64,000 bases of DNA from Fidelibacterota bacterium (GCA_947472795.1 CANJBL010000007.1:96931-160930), one strand, 5' to 3'; counted from the first letter of the stretch, positions 26,391-35,412 are shown. Translations and numbers: made by a program. Notes: generated by a model from the letters alone, not told the origin.

Positions 26391-28942
26391 TAGTTGGTCC
26401 AGCGCAGGTTGACGCCAATGGTGCGCGGGCGTAGCGGCGTCACCTGCGTGATGTGGCCAAGCGAAAAGGGATTGCCGAAGGCGTATGTGTTGGACGATTG
26501 ATCCAGCACGTTGTTCACGTAGAGCGCGACGCGCAGACGGCCGCGCTCTACGCCGATGCGCGTATTCAACGACAGATAGCTTTGCGCCCCGCCCTCTGTT
26601 GTGATGCCGTTGGTAAGCCGTGCGGGGCCGACAAAATCGCCTTTGAGATTGGCAAAGCCCGAGAGGTCCGCCGAGATGGGATACTCGTATTGCGCGGCCA
26701 TCGTGCCTGAGAACTTTGGTACCACCGGCAAACGGTTGGCGCTGATAGCCGCAGCTAGCGCGCTGTTTTCATCGAGCTTGGGATTGCTCCATGAAAGATT
26801 GGTCATCACCGTAAAGTGGTCGGTGGGTGCAAAGATCGTCTCGACCTCGAAGCCTGGATTGCGCACCCGACCGATATTGGCGGTAAAAGACATGCCGTTG
26901 AGGCGTGTGAGGTCGGCCTGCATATTGCTCCAGACCGCGTAGAACGCCGACGCATTGACCATGAAGGATTGGCCCAGCACCAACGACTTCACGCCCGCCT
27001 GAAAGTTCCAAAGGCGGTCTGAATCGAAGTTTGACACCGTCAGCGTGGTATTTCGCCGCCGGGTGGGCGTGGACACGCGGCTGTCGATGTTGATCCCTCC
27101 CAGGCGAAAACCCTGCGCCGCCTCGGCGTAAAGCAAGGTGCTGGCATCGAGCTTATAGGAGACAGATGCCTTGGGCGTGAAACCGTTCTTGGCGTTGAAG
27201 CCCACGGCTTCCGACGGGCCGACGTCAATTAATTCGGAATTGTTGGCGCTGGCATTGAGCACACCGCGATAAACGCGCAAGCCGGCTGTGAGTGAAATCT
27301 TGGGCGTCAGTGCGAAGGTGCCTTCGCCGAAGGCGGCGTACTCGCTGCCGGTGTCACGGCGACTCTTGGAATAAAAAATACCATCAAGCAGCAGTGGCTG
27401 ACCTGGAACCTGCGGCGGCGGCGCGCCGGGCGGCGCGGGATGCTCATTGAGAAAACGCAGACGAATGGTGGAATTGGCATAGCGGCGCGAAAAGAACACG
27501 CCTGCCAGCCACTCAAAGCGCGTACCGGGAGTGGAGACCAGGCGCGTTTCGTGATTGACCGTTTCATAGGAAGCTTCTTGCGCGAAAGTCGTGGCCTCGA
27601 TGGGTAGATTGGTGAGAATGGGTAACGCGAGGGACGCATCGAAATTGCCGCGCACATCCTGAGACAGCCACGCCGTCGAGGACGTCAGGTCGGCCCAACC
27701 GAGATCACCGACGATGGCGAAGTTGGCGTCTAGGAAGCGGTTTTGATTGGGCTCACGCACAAGATTGCCGCGCGTGAACTTCGGCATGGCTTCGTCGTAG
27801 TACTGCGTGTCCTTGGCGCGGATGGATTGATAGACAATGCCGGCACGCACCAGCCAATCCTGCGAGAGGCGTAAACGTGTCGTGACGCGCCCGCCGGTCG
27901 TTTCGGTGATATTGGCGTTGTTGATGCCAATGTTGGTGTCATTGATGTAGCCGCCGTCATGACGGGCGTAGGCGACGGCCCGCACGGCCATCTTGTCGCT
28001 GATCAGCGGCACATTGAGCATGCCTTCGACGAATCCCGATGTTCCTGTCGAGCCCGCCAGTGAACCATCGACGATAGCTTCAGACTCGAAATCCCCGAAG
28101 ACCGGCAGCTTGGTGATAATGCGCATCAAGCCGCCGATGGGTCCCGCTCCATACAGCGTGCCTTGCGGACCACGGATGATTTCAACGCGTTCGACATCAA
28201 AGAGCTGCAGATTGGGATCGGGTGAATTGAACGTGGCGCGGGTCTCATCGATATAGACACCCACGGCAGCCTGGGTGTTGCCGGTGAAGGCGCCATCCGA
28301 AAGACCGCGCACGAACATCTTCTCTTTGCCCGCACCCTGGTTCGATGTGGAGACGGCCGCCGCCAAGGAGGCCGCGTCGCTGGGCGAATAGAGGCCGAAG
28401 TCCGAGAGCCGCGTGCTGGTGACCACGGCGACGGACAGCGGCACACGCTGTAAGGACACCGGGCGTTTGGAAGCCGTAACGGTGATCTCCTCCACCAGCG
28501 GCAGCGTGAGCGGCACGACCGCGGCCCGCTGACGGAGTTCTTGTGGTGCGGCCGTCTCGCGCGCCAGCGGCATGGGGTAGATGCGGTAGGTTTGCGGATC
28601 GACCATATCGAAGGCGAGCCCGCTACCTTCGAGGATACGCTCGAGGGCAGCAGCAACCGTTGCAGGGCCTACAAGTTCACGGCTGGTTTTGTTGGCGAGA
28701 TCCACACCTGCCAAGCCAATGGAGATATCGGCTTGCGTGGCCAGCGTCACGAGGGCGCGGCTTAATGGCTCGGCATCGATGTTGAAGGTTCGGGTCTCGG
28801 CGGCCAAAGCATCGGGCGCGAGAAAAGCAGACGATAGAAAAGTACTGGCGCACAGAAACGACAAAAGCGCGGTGAGATACCGCGCCTTCTTCCCGCGCAT
28901 GAGGTGCGAGGCCCCATGACGCAGATGTACTCCCCCCAACAT
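26390..28942 (-). CDS. TonB-dependent receptor with STN signalling domain (FecA type)
   Basis: An 850-residue outer-membrane receptor. A long signal peptide covers about residues 1-47. Residues about 50-125 are an STN domain (TFNIDAEPLSRALVTLATQADISIG), which signals to FecR. The plug domain starts at about 155 (EEITVTASKRPVSLQRVPLSV) and contains VERVEIIRGPQGTLYGAGPIGG. A 22-strand barrel follows. ATG 28942 is the upstream limit; M15 at 28900 also gives a good signal peptide and neither has a convincing ribosome site. The gene lies 23 bp after fecR. The substrate is unknown: the STN domain and FecIR context suggest iron-siderophore or another ligand sensed from outside. Confidence 0.88.
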   Translation of the reverse strand: MLGGVHLRHGASHLMRGKKARYLTALLSFLCASTFLSSAFLAPDALAAETRTFNIDAEPLSRALVTLATQADISIGLAGVDLANKTSRELVGPATVAAALERILEGSGLAFDMVDPQTYRIYPMPLARETAAPQELRQRAAVVPLTLPLVEEITVTASKRPVSLQRVPLSVAVVTSTRLSDFGLYSPSDAASLAAAVSTSNQGAGKEKMFVRGLSDGAFTGNTQAAVGVYIDETRATFNSPDPNLQLFDVERVEIIRGPQGTLYGAGPIGGLMRIITKLPVFGDFESEAIVDGSLAGSTGTSGFVEGMLNVPLISDKMAVRAVAYARHDGGYINDTNIGINNANITETTGGRVTTRLRLSQDWLVRAGIVYQSIRAKDTQYYDEAMPKFTRGNLVREPNQNRFLDANFAIVGDLGWADLTSSTAWLSQDVRGNFDASLALPILTNLPIEATTFAQEASYETVNHETRLVSTPGTRFEWLAGVFFSRRYANSTIRLRFLNEHPAPPGAPPPQVPGQPLLLDGIFYSKSRRDTGSEYAAFGEGTFALTPKISLTAGLRVYRGVLNASANNSELIDVGPSEAVGFNAKNGFTPKASVSYKLDASTLLYAEAAQGFRLGGINIDSRVSTPTRRRNTTLTVSNFDSDRLWNFQAGVKSLVLGQSFMVNASAFYAVWSNMQADLTRLNGMSFTANIGRVRNPGFEVETIFAPTDHFTVMTNLSWSNPKLDENSALAAAISANRLPVVPKFSGTMAAQYEYPISADLSGFANLKGDFVGPARLTNGITTEGGAQSYLSLNTRIGVERGRLRVALYVNNVLDQSSNTYAFGNPFSLGHITQVTPLRPRTIGVNLRWTN

Positions 28943-28965
28943 TCGCTATGTCAATGACTTACTGT

Positions 28966-29970
28966 TTATCTCCTTTCCAATACTAGGGCATTGCCCTGCT
29001 CTTGCACAGCGACTGGGAGGAAGGCGCCCAGGCGGCGCAGGACGCTCATTTCATCGTCAATTTTCAGCACGCCGGAGAAGCGAAGAGTCCTGACGGACTC
29101 GTCGTTAATGGCCACCTGACGCGGGAAATAGCGATTCAGACTCGAAACGACATCAGCCAGGGCGGCGTCCTGGAAAACCAGGCTGCCGTCACGCCAGGCC
29201 ACCACCGAAGCGGGGTCGACCTTCACCAGCGTGTAAGCGGCTTCGCCGTCGCGGCGGGTGAATTGGTCGCCTGCCGTGAGGCGCACATGTTCCGGATCGA
29301 CGTTGCGGCTCATCTGCACAACGCCGTGCACGACGGTCACCGCCACACGTCCATCCTGCTTCAGGATGTTGAAAGACGTGCCGACGACCTGCACGCGCTG
29401 TTCGCCCATGACGACGACAAATGGCCGTCCGGCGTCCGCCATCACATCGAACAGGGCCTCGCCCTTTTCCAGACGGACGGTGCGGGTGTCCTTATCCATG
29501 GAGAAGGAGACAACCGTATCCGTATTGAGATGAACATCGGAGCCATCGGCGAGATGAACCTCGCGCGTTTCACCCATGCGCGTGGACCAGTTCTCAACCG
29601 GCGGCGCCACCGGCGCAGGCCGCAGGAAGACAGCAAGTAATACGGCGGCCGCCGCGGCAACTCCCGAAAGCCACGTACGCCGGGATGCCAGCCAGCGTGA
29701 CGGCGCCGGCCGGACAAAGTCCTTCAAGGAGACGATAGTGGGAGCATCGGCAGATGCGGCTTCGAAATTGCTGAGGGCGATACGGTGGCTGGCGATCTCG
29801 GCGGCCAGGGCATCGGCGCGGTCGAAGGCATCGCGGTGGGCCGGATCTTCCTCCAGCCACAGGGTAAAGCCTTCCCAATCCGCCGGCTGAACGTCACCCG
29901 CCAAACGCACATGCCAGGCCAGCGCGGCCTCGAGGCGTTCGTCGTCGGTGAATGTTTTCCGTTCAGTCAC
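28966..29970 (-). CDS. FecR-family anti-sigma factor
   Basis: A 334-residue FecR protein. It has a cytoplasmic N-terminal domain with the conserved AALAWHVRLAGDVQPADWEGFTLWLEEDPAHRDAFDRA, one transmembrane helix at about 105-122 and a periplasmic FecR domain with STRMGETREVHLADGSDVHLNTDT. It ends in the STN-like C-terminal part that contacts the receptor. FecR holds the ECF sigma factor and releases it when the receptor is loaded. It lies between the sigma gene and the receptor gene on the same strand. Confidence 0.93.
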   Translation of the reverse strand: MTERKTFTDDERLEAALAWHVRLAGDVQPADWEGFTLWLEEDPAHRDAFDRADALAAEIASHRIALSNFEAASADAPTIVSLKDFVRPAPSRWLASRRTWLSGVAAAAAVLLAVFLRPAPVAPPVENWSTRMGETREVHLADGSDVHLNTDTVVSFSMDKDTRTVRLEKGEALFDVMADAGRPFVVVMGEQRVQVVGTSFNILKQDGRVAVTVVHGVVQMSRNVDPEHVRLTAGDQFTRRDGEAAYTLVKVDPASVVAWRDGSLVFQDAALADVVSSLNRYFPRQVAINDESVRTLRFSGVLKIDDEMSVLRRLGAFLPVAVQEQGNALVLERR

Positions 29971-30029
29971 GAATTAGTCCTTCTTGTTCTCAATTCCAGA
30001 GATGATGTGCACGGCTTCTTCCCCCACCC

Positions 30030-30590
30030 CTATGTTTTGCCGGAACGGCTACGTTCAACGCCGAGTTTCGCTGCTAAATATTTTAAAGCCGTAGTCATCT
30101 GTTTTTCCACGGCTTTTATGGAGACCCCCAGACCGTCGGCAATTTGACGATGGCTCAGGCCTTGCAAGTGATGCTGGGTAAAGACCATGCGGCACTTGGG
30201 GGTTAACTCGTTCAATCCGTCCAGGAGCTGATCGAGGCGGCGCTTGGCGTCAATGGCATCGTCGGCATCGGGACCGTCGGAGATGAAATTGATGCCGACC
30301 TTCTGATTGGTGAGATCGGTCCAGGCATCGTCGCGCCTGACACGCCTGTGGCCCGCGCGCGCAAATTCGTTCGCGAGGTTGTAGGCACTGCGAAACAGAA
30401 ACGCGGGGGGGTTCTCGATCACGTCCGCCTGCGCCGTGCGAATGCGCACAAAGAGCTCCTGATAGACATCTTCGGCAGCGGCGTGATTGCCCAGGCGCGC
30501 GGTGAGAAAGCGCACAAGATCCGCCCGCAACGCCACATAGGCATCGGTCAGCGGATTGGCCGCCTGATGATTTTGCTCGCTGCCTCGCAT
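30030..30590 (-). CDS. ECF sigma factor, FecI type
   Basis: A 186-residue sigma factor. Region 2 starts at about residue 20 (DLVRFLTARLGNHAAAEDVYQELFVRI). Region 4 has a helix-turn-helix with HHLQGLSHRQIADGLGVSIKAVEKQM, typical of FecI. No anti-sigma other than the downstream FecR is needed. The gene is first of sigma-FecR-receptor on the minus strand, 59 bp before fecR. The ATG at 30590 gives the family length. The 246 bp upstream to the divergent GT-C gene hold its promoter. Confidence 0.93.
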   Translation of the reverse strand: MRGSEQNHQAANPLTDAYVALRADLVRFLTARLGNHAAAEDVYQELFVRIRTAQADVIENPPAFLFRSAYNLANEFARAGHRRVRRDDAWTDLTNQKVGINFISDGPDADDAIDAKRRLDQLLDGLNELTPKCRMVFTQHHLQGLSHRQIADGLGVSIKAVEKQMTTALKYLAAKLGVERSRSGKT

Positions 30591-30836
30591 GACGCGCGGG
30601 TCGCCTTTTTATTCAAAGCCCAGAATCGTCCCCGAATCCAAGGCTGTTCCAAGAGTTTAGGGCCATTTGGCGCGCCGATGCGAGCCCGCCTGCGCACGCC
30701 CGTGGAAAGCATCACCGCGCGGTAGGGAGACCGGTTGGCGGCGGCATCTCTTATGTAAGCCAAAGCCACAATAAAGCTGACCAAAAGAGAAGCTAAGGCC
30801 TTGGAAAAAAAGAAATCTTACGTGCTCGGGGGAACT

Positions 30837-32612
30837 ATGCTCGCCTTTCATAAAGATGACCTCGATGACGATCGGGGATCGCCCTCTTATATGTCCATGG
30901 CGGAGGGGCTGACTTTCCGCGACAGCTGGTTGGGGGTCAGGTCCACGCCGGCTGACACATGGCGCAGCGTTCTGCTTTCAATCCCGCAGTCACCGCTGTT
31001 GATGCTGCTGTTGCTCGTGCTGGGCGTGGTGTGCGTGCGCCTGCCCTTCTTCGACTACACGGTGTTGAGCGTGGATGAGTCGGTGTACCTCATGATCGGC
31101 TCGGGCATGCGCCATGGGCTGATCCCGTACGTCGATATCATCGACCGCAAACCCATCGGCATCTTCCTGATCTTCGCCGCCGCCGACGCGCTGTTCACCG
31201 ATCCGTTGTTCGGTGTGCGCATCTTCGGCGCGCTGTTCACCATCGCCGGCAGCTGGATGATCGCGCGCATCGGCCAGCGCTTCCTGGGGCTGGGACCTGT
31301 GGCGGGCATGCTCGCCGGTCTGCTCTATTCCACCTACGCTCTGCTGTTCTACGGCGACTCAGGCCAGACGCCGGTGTTCTTCATGCCCTTCGTGATCCTA
31401 GGCGGCGGTCTCGTGCTGCGCGAGTTGCGGCGCATCCGCCGTGGCACCGCGCCCGACGTAGCGCGCTTGGGTTTCGCCGGTCTCGCGCTCGGACTTTCGC
31501 TGCAAATCAAATACTCGACGTTCTTCGAATGCGTCTTCTTCGGCGGCATGCTGCTGTACACAACATGGCAGTTCAGAGCGCTGCTGGGCTACCGGGGCCT
31601 CAAAGCCGCGATGCTGGGGATCTGCACCATGATCGGCGGCGGGTTGCTGCCGACCATCGTTGCGTATCTGGTGTACGCGACCCTGGGGCACGCGGACGCT
31701 TTCACCTTCTATAACTTCACCTCGAACCTGGACCGGCAAGCGACGGATTTTCCGGCGAGCCTGATCCTGTTCCGCGCCTTCCTGTTCATGCTGGCAGTGT
31801 TACCGTTGGTGATCCTGAGCGCCAAATATGTATGGTCGCGCCTGCCCCTGGCGAGCGAGGACACCGCCACAGCCCGCCAACGCTGGGTGCATAATGCGCT
31901 CGCGCTCTGGTTCCTGTCGGCACTGGTCGCAGGCCTGGCGCAACAGCAGCCCTATGCCACGTATTTCTTCGACACGCTCGCCCCTCTGGCTCTGATTGCC
32001 GCAGCGAACTTCCAGTCCCGCACCAACGCGCCGCGCTCGACCAAAGCCATCGCGTGGACGGCGGGTATTGTGTTCGCGCTGGGGATATCGGGTTACGTCG
32101 GCCTGCACATCCAGAAGATCCGCGACAACGGTTCACCTTATTTGCCGGCGACCATCGCTCAAGACATCAAGGCCGAGGGCGCTGACTCGCTATACGTGTT
32201 CAATTACTACGGCATCCTGTATCCGCTGACAGGCATCGCGTTGCCGACGCGCTATCCCCTGCCCGACCATTTGTTGCGGGACCTGGAAGCGGCTTCCTAT
32301 CAGTTCGATGCTATCGCCGAGCTGAACCGCATTCTGGGCAACAACCCCGATATGATCGTGGTGCAAAGTCCGCTGAACGACCGCATCCCGCAGGACCGGC
32401 GCGAAATCCTGGCCGACAAGCTGACGTCCGAGTATTGCCTGTGGCGCGCTTATGATGCGGGCCCGCAAACAGTGAACGTCTATATGCACAAAGAAACGAG
32501 CACACTCGTGGCCGGCACAGCCTGCCAGCAACCGATCGATCCCAATGCATGGATCACAGCGACGAGTAAGCCCGGAGATAAACGCCGGGTGACTAAGCGA
32601 GGGCGTGCGTAA
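30837..32612 (+). CDS. GT-C family membrane glycosyltransferase (ArnT/PMT-like)
   Basis: A 591-residue polytopic protein with about 10-12 transmembrane helices. The first loop has the acidic motif LSVDESVYLMIGSG, where the Asp and Glu are likely catalytic metal or base residues, then VDIIDRKPIGIFLIF. This fits the GT39/ArnT-like superfamily, which uses polyprenyl-phosphate sugars. The C-terminal 120 residues form a periplasmic domain with AEGADSLYVFNYYGILYPL. The ATG at 30837 follows CGGGGGAA; the upstream TTG frame adds 12 residues and is unlikely. Substrate unknown. A terminator follows. Confidence 0.8.
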   Translation: MLAFHKDDLDDDRGSPSYMSMAEGLTFRDSWLGVRSTPADTWRSVLLSIPQSPLLMLLLLVLGVVCVRLPFFDYTVLSVDESVYLMIGSGMRHGLIPYVDIIDRKPIGIFLIFAAADALFTDPLFGVRIFGALFTIAGSWMIARIGQRFLGLGPVAGMLAGLLYSTYALLFYGDSGQTPVFFMPFVILGGGLVLRELRRIRRGTAPDVARLGFAGLALGLSLQIKYSTFFECVFFGGMLLYTTWQFRALLGYRGLKAAMLGICTMIGGGLLPTIVAYLVYATLGHADAFTFYNFTSNLDRQATDFPASLILFRAFLFMLAVLPLVILSAKYVWSRLPLASEDTATARQRWVHNALALWFLSALVAGLAQQQPYATYFFDTLAPLALIAAANFQSRTNAPRSTKAIAWTAGIVFALGISGYVGLHIQKIRDNGSPYLPATIAQDIKAEGADSLYVFNYYGILYPLTGIALPTRYPLPDHLLRDLEAASYQFDAIAELNRILGNNPDMIVVQSPLNDRIPQDRREILADKLTSEYCLWRAYDAGPQTVNVYMHKETSTLVAGTACQQPIDPNAWITATSKPGDKRRVTKRGRA

Positions 32613-32631
32613 GCGCCTACTCGCCAAACTC

Positions 32632-32662
32632 AAAGAGCGCCGTTCAATACGGCGCTCTTTTT
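32632..32662. terminator. rho-independent terminator after the GT-C gene
   Basis: AAAGAGCGCCG at 32632-32642 pairs with CGGCGCTCTTT at 32650-32660, loop TTCAATA, followed by T's. The A-rich upstream arm would also suit the convergent basic-peptide gene. Confidence 0.85.
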
Positions 32663-32690
32663 ATTTCAGCACGTTTGCAGATAAGCCTGA

Positions 32691-32804
32691 TTAGTCCTCT
32701 TTACGGGCGCGCTTGCGAGCGCGCTTGAACTTAGCGGCGCTCTTGGCCTTGCGGCGATTGGCGCGAACTTTGGTGCTGGACTTCTTGGGTTTCTTGGCAG
32801 CCAT
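32691..32804 (-). CDS. 37-residue highly basic small protein
   Basis: Read directly from the minus strand: ATG at 32804, preceded by GGAGTAAGTC with a good GGAG. It encodes 37 residues with 19 Lys/Arg. It starts MAAKKPKKSSTKVRANRRKA and ends ARKRARKED. Composition resembles small ribosomal or nucleic-acid-binding proteins, but I recognise no family. It lies downstream of COQ9 and def, near rpsU. Its own ribosome site and a terminator at its 3' side support it as a real gene. Confidence 0.6.
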   Translation of the reverse strand: MAAKKPKKSSTKVRANRRKAKSAAKFKRARKRARKED

Positions 32805-32855
32805 GACTTACTCCTGAATTCAAATACGCGGCCCGTATAACACCACCCGCGGCAT

Positions 32856-33524
32856 TTAGGAAGCGGGCCTGCGTGTTTTGGGCCCAAAGCGCTCGGCAAA
32901 ACGTTCCAGGGCGCGGCGTGGATCTGGCAGGATTTTCAGGCGTTCGGTGACCTTGGCCTTCCATTGCGGGAACTGCATGACCTCGGCGATGCGGCGGTCG
33001 AGGAAGGCCCAGGTGGCAACACAGCCCTCGGAGCGGTCGTCGAGCCAGAACAGCACCGTGGAGCCATAGACCGCCGCGAGCAGCCCGCGCTTGGTATAAA
33101 AGTTGAAGTCGGTGGCCCGGTCGCCGGCGGCGCGCCAAATGGCATCGACCGTACGGTAAAAACCGCGCAGGGACTCACCGGCGAAGGGCGGCAACGGGGC
33201 CAGGGCCAGCGCGCGGCGGACAGCTTCGCGGTGAGGTGTCCAGCGCTCGAGGCGGACTTTCACACCGGCGGTAACGCGCGCGCGGACCTTCATCGACGCG
33301 AGATCGAGGGCGGCGAGGTCTTCGATCATTTTGCGGTCGGCAAGGTCCATGAAATGGGCAACAGCTTGCTTCGGCCCACCGGGGAAAAGGTGGTCGTAGT
33401 TAACGCCCTGAGCCTCAGCGGCAGCCGTGAGTGTCTTTCGGCTCCAGCCGTCGAAGGCCACGTGAGGCAAAGCCGCCATGATGAGGGCATCGCGTTGAGA
33501 GGTTTTAGGATCGGCGACGCTCAT
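32856..33524 (-). CDS. COQ9-family protein
   Basis: A 222-residue COQ9-like protein. It has a TetR-like helical N-terminal part (QRDALIMAALPHVAFDGWSRKTLTAAAEAQGV), then the hydrophobic lipid-binding part with LERWTPHREAVRRALALAPLPPF and RGLLAAVYGSTVLFWLDD. COQ9 binds isoprenoid lipids and assists COQ7 in ubiquinone synthesis. I chose ATG 33524 because it overlaps the def stop (ATGA) and matches the family; the longer frame is antisense-like. It forms an operon with def. Confidence 0.92.
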   Translation of the reverse strand: MSVADPKTSQRDALIMAALPHVAFDGWSRKTLTAAAEAQGVNYDHLFPGGPKQAVAHFMDLADRKMIEDLAALDLASMKVRARVTAGVKVRLERWTPHREAVRRALALAPLPPFAGESLRGFYRTVDAIWRAAGDRATDFNFYTKRGLLAAVYGSTVLFWLDDRSEGCVATWAFLDRRIAEVMQFPQWKAKVTERLKILPDPRRALERFAERFGPKTRRPAS

Positions 33525-34075
33525 GTGCCTTCCTCGTCCAACTCCAGCTCGCGCCCGTCGCGTTCGGCCTCGGCCTGAAGCACGTCGGTGAAAGCGAGCG
33601 AGGCCATGTCGGTCATGCGCTGCGGGTAGAGCGTGCCGTCGAGATGGTCGCATTCGTGCTGCACGACGCGGGCGTGGAAGTCTTTCGCCTCGCGCTCCAC
33701 AAGCACGCCATTCAAATCGCGGAAGCTGTACTTAATATGGGTATAGCGTGGCACCAGTCCGGTGAGCCCCGGTACCGACAGGCAGGCTTCGAAGCCCTCG
33801 TTCTTGTCCTCGTTGAGGGGGGTAATCACGGGGTTGACCATGACGGTCAGCGGCACCTCGACCCCGGCATTACGGTTGGCCGGCACAAAGAAGATCACGA
33901 TGCGCTGGGAACTGTGGACCTGGGGCGCGGCCAAGCCGACGCCATGGGCGTCCTCCATGGTATCGACCATGTCCTGGACGAAATCCTTCAGTTCCGGGGC
34001 CTGGAAATCAGTGACTTCCGCAGCACGGCGCTTCAAGACCTCGGCACCCATCTTAGCAATCGGCAGTACAGCCAT
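33521..34075 (-). CDS. def: peptide deformylase
   Basis: A 184-residue zinc or iron hydrolase that removes the formyl group from nascent chains. The three family motifs are present: GVGLAAPQ at 45-52, EACLS at 97-101 (usually EGCLS; metal ligand Cys99) and QHECDHLDG with His140, Glu141 and His144. Length is normal. It is coupled to the COQ9 gene by 4 bp overlap. The Ala for Gly in motif 2 is a mild variant. Confidence 0.95.
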   Translation of the reverse strand: MAVLPIAKMGAEVLKRRAAEVTDFQAPELKDFVQDMVDTMEDAHGVGLAAPQVHSSQRIVIFFVPANRNAGVEVPLTVMVNPVITPLNEDKNEGFEACLSVPGLTGLVPRYTHIKYSFRDLNGVLVEREAKDFHARVVQHECDHLDGTLYPQRMTDMASLAFTDVLQAEAERDGRELELDEEGT

Positions 34076-34273
34076 GGTTTGGCGGCGTCCTTCGGTAGGT
34101 TCTAAGACCTATATATAAGGGCGGGCCGGCTGGCGCCATACCAGCCCCCGGTCTGTGGCCGGGGCGCACCGTCCCGTAAAAAGCGTGTGAAATGGCTTCT
34201 TTAGCGGCCTAAAAGGTGCCAAAACCCGCTTCCCAGGCCCTGGGACCCATGATATACCCCGCCCCTCTTAATG

Positions 34274-34307
34274 AGGCGCTGGTCCGGGGGGACTGAGGCG
34301 CCTTTTG
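34274..34307 (+). promoter_or_regulatory. hairpin in the rpsU leader
   Basis: AGGCGC at 34274-34279 pairs with GCGCCT at 34298-34303, with an inner GTCC/GGAC pairing around GGGG, followed by TTTTG. It sits 27 bp before the proposed rpsU start. It looks like a weak terminator or attenuator, or an RNA structure controlling rpsU. A sequence CATGATATACC at 34250-34260 could be its -10. Confidence 0.5.
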
Positions 34308-34334
34308 TATGTGATCCGAAAAACGAGGAACGCC

Positions 34335-34541
34335 TTGGTTCAAGTCATCGTCCGCGACAACAACGTCGATCAGGCCTTGAAGGCCCTGAAGAAGAAGATG
34401 CAACGCGAAGGCATCTTCCGTGAAATGAAGCTCCGCAAGTCCTACGAAAAGCCCTCTGAGCGCAAGGCCCGTGAAAAGGCCGAAGCTGTGCGCCGGGCCC
34501 GTAAGATGGAACGCAAGCGCCTCGAGCGCGAAGGCTTCTAG
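34335..34541 (+). CDS. rpsU: 30S ribosomal protein bS21
   Basis: A 68-residue bS21: [54 protein letters not shown] and a basic C-terminus. I chose the TTG at 34335 because bS21 begins at this VQVIVRDNN and GAGGAA lies four bases before it. The ATG at 34305 adds ten residues and lies just after the leader hairpin. bS21 helps mRNA binding on the small subunit. A non-ATG start on a ribosomal protein gene is unusual. Confidence 0.9.
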   Translation: MVQVIVRDNNVDQALKALKKKMQREGIFREMKLRKSYEKPSERKAREKAEAVRRARKMERKRLEREGF

Positions 34542-34546
34542 CCACG

Positions 34547-34568
34547 AAAGCTGCCGCCAGCAGCTTTT
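34547..34568 (+). terminator. probable terminator after rpsU
   Basis: AAAGCTGC at 34547-34554 pairs with GCAGCTTT at 34560-34567, loop CGCCA, then one more T. The T-tract is short. A second stem, AACGGAGCG/CGCTCCGTT at 34603-34630, lies 35 bp further on. Confidence 0.6.
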
Positions 34569-34720
34569 CCAAAGACTGACACGATCAAGCTTGGCGAGAT
34601 CAAACGGAGCGGTTTCATAATCGCTCCGTTCTGCTGTCTAAACCTCCCCAGCCCGTTAACGCGCTAGAAACCCGCCGCATTTACTCTTCAAGGATTCGTG
34701 CCCTGGGAGAGGGAAAAGCA

Positions 34721-35197
34721 ATGTCCGCGCTGAACATCCGGCCCGCCGCGCCATTCGACTCCATGGCCATTGCCGCCCTGGTGCGTGAATCGTGGCTGGC
34801 CTCCAATCAGAACATCCTGCCCAGAGATACCGTGGCGCATGTCAAAGCTTCCGGCGACCTCTCCGGCTTCGTTGCCGGCGAATGGCAAAGCATCCGCGTG
34901 GCGGAAGTGGACGGCATGATTGTCGGCGCTGTCGGCGTGAACCCGGCGGGCGTCATCTGGCTGCTGTACGTACTGCCCGCCTATCAGGGCTGCGGCGTAG
35001 GCTCTGCCCTGTATAACGACGCCATCGGCGCCATGAAGCGGGCCGGCAACCGCAAAGCCCTTTTGGAAGTGATGGCCGCCAATGAGAACGCGGTGGCCTT
35101 CTATCGTTCCAGAGGCTGGGTGCCCGAAGGCCGGCGCACACAACACATCCCCGGCTTCCGCTTCACGGCGGTGCGCATGGGCTTAGCGCTAGCGTAG
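34721..35197 (+). CDS. GNAT-family N-acetyltransferase
   Basis: A 158-residue acetyltransferase. It begins LNIRPAAPFDSMAIAALVRESW. The acetyl-CoA binding motif A reads IWLLYVLPAYQGCGVGSALYNDA, and motif B is LEVMAANENAVAFYRSRGW. Substrate unknown. The ATG follows GAGAGGGAAAAGCA. It stands alone after rpsU. Confidence 0.88.
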   Translation: MSALNIRPAAPFDSMAIAALVRESWLASNQNILPRDTVAHVKASGDLSGFVAGEWQSIRVAEVDGMIVGAVGVNPAGVIWLLYVLPAYQGCGVGSALYNDAIGAMKRAGNRKALLEVMAANENAVAFYRSRGWVPEGRRTQHIPGFRFTAVRMGLALA

Positions 35198-35258
35198 GGC
35201 ACTCGCCCCCATTCCAAACAAATAGTCCGACGCGAGACCATCTATTCCTTCCGACGTC

Positions 35259-35373
35259 ATCCTGGGATTTATTCCCAGGATCCAGAGTAGCTAAATGGAG
35301 CGTCGGTGGTGATCGCAATCCGCTTTGAGTGATCGCGTGTCGTTACCCTGGGTCCTGGGCGTTCGCCCAGGAC
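35259..35373. repeat. two short palindromes in the GNAT-kup intergenic region
   Basis: ATCCTGGGA at 35259-35267 mirrors TCCCAGGAT at 35273-35281, and GTCCTGGGC at 35352-35360 mirrors GCCCAGGAC at 35365-35373. Both share CCTGGG/CCCAGG stems and flanking CAGAG (35283-35287 and 35378-35382). They look like two copies of a dispersed palindromic repeat, common in alphaproteobacterial intergenic DNA. The whole 215-bp gap holds no gene. Confidence 0.65.
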
Positions 35374-35412
35374 GACGCAGAGTGTGTAGCAACCGTTTTA
35401 GATTTCGACCAC

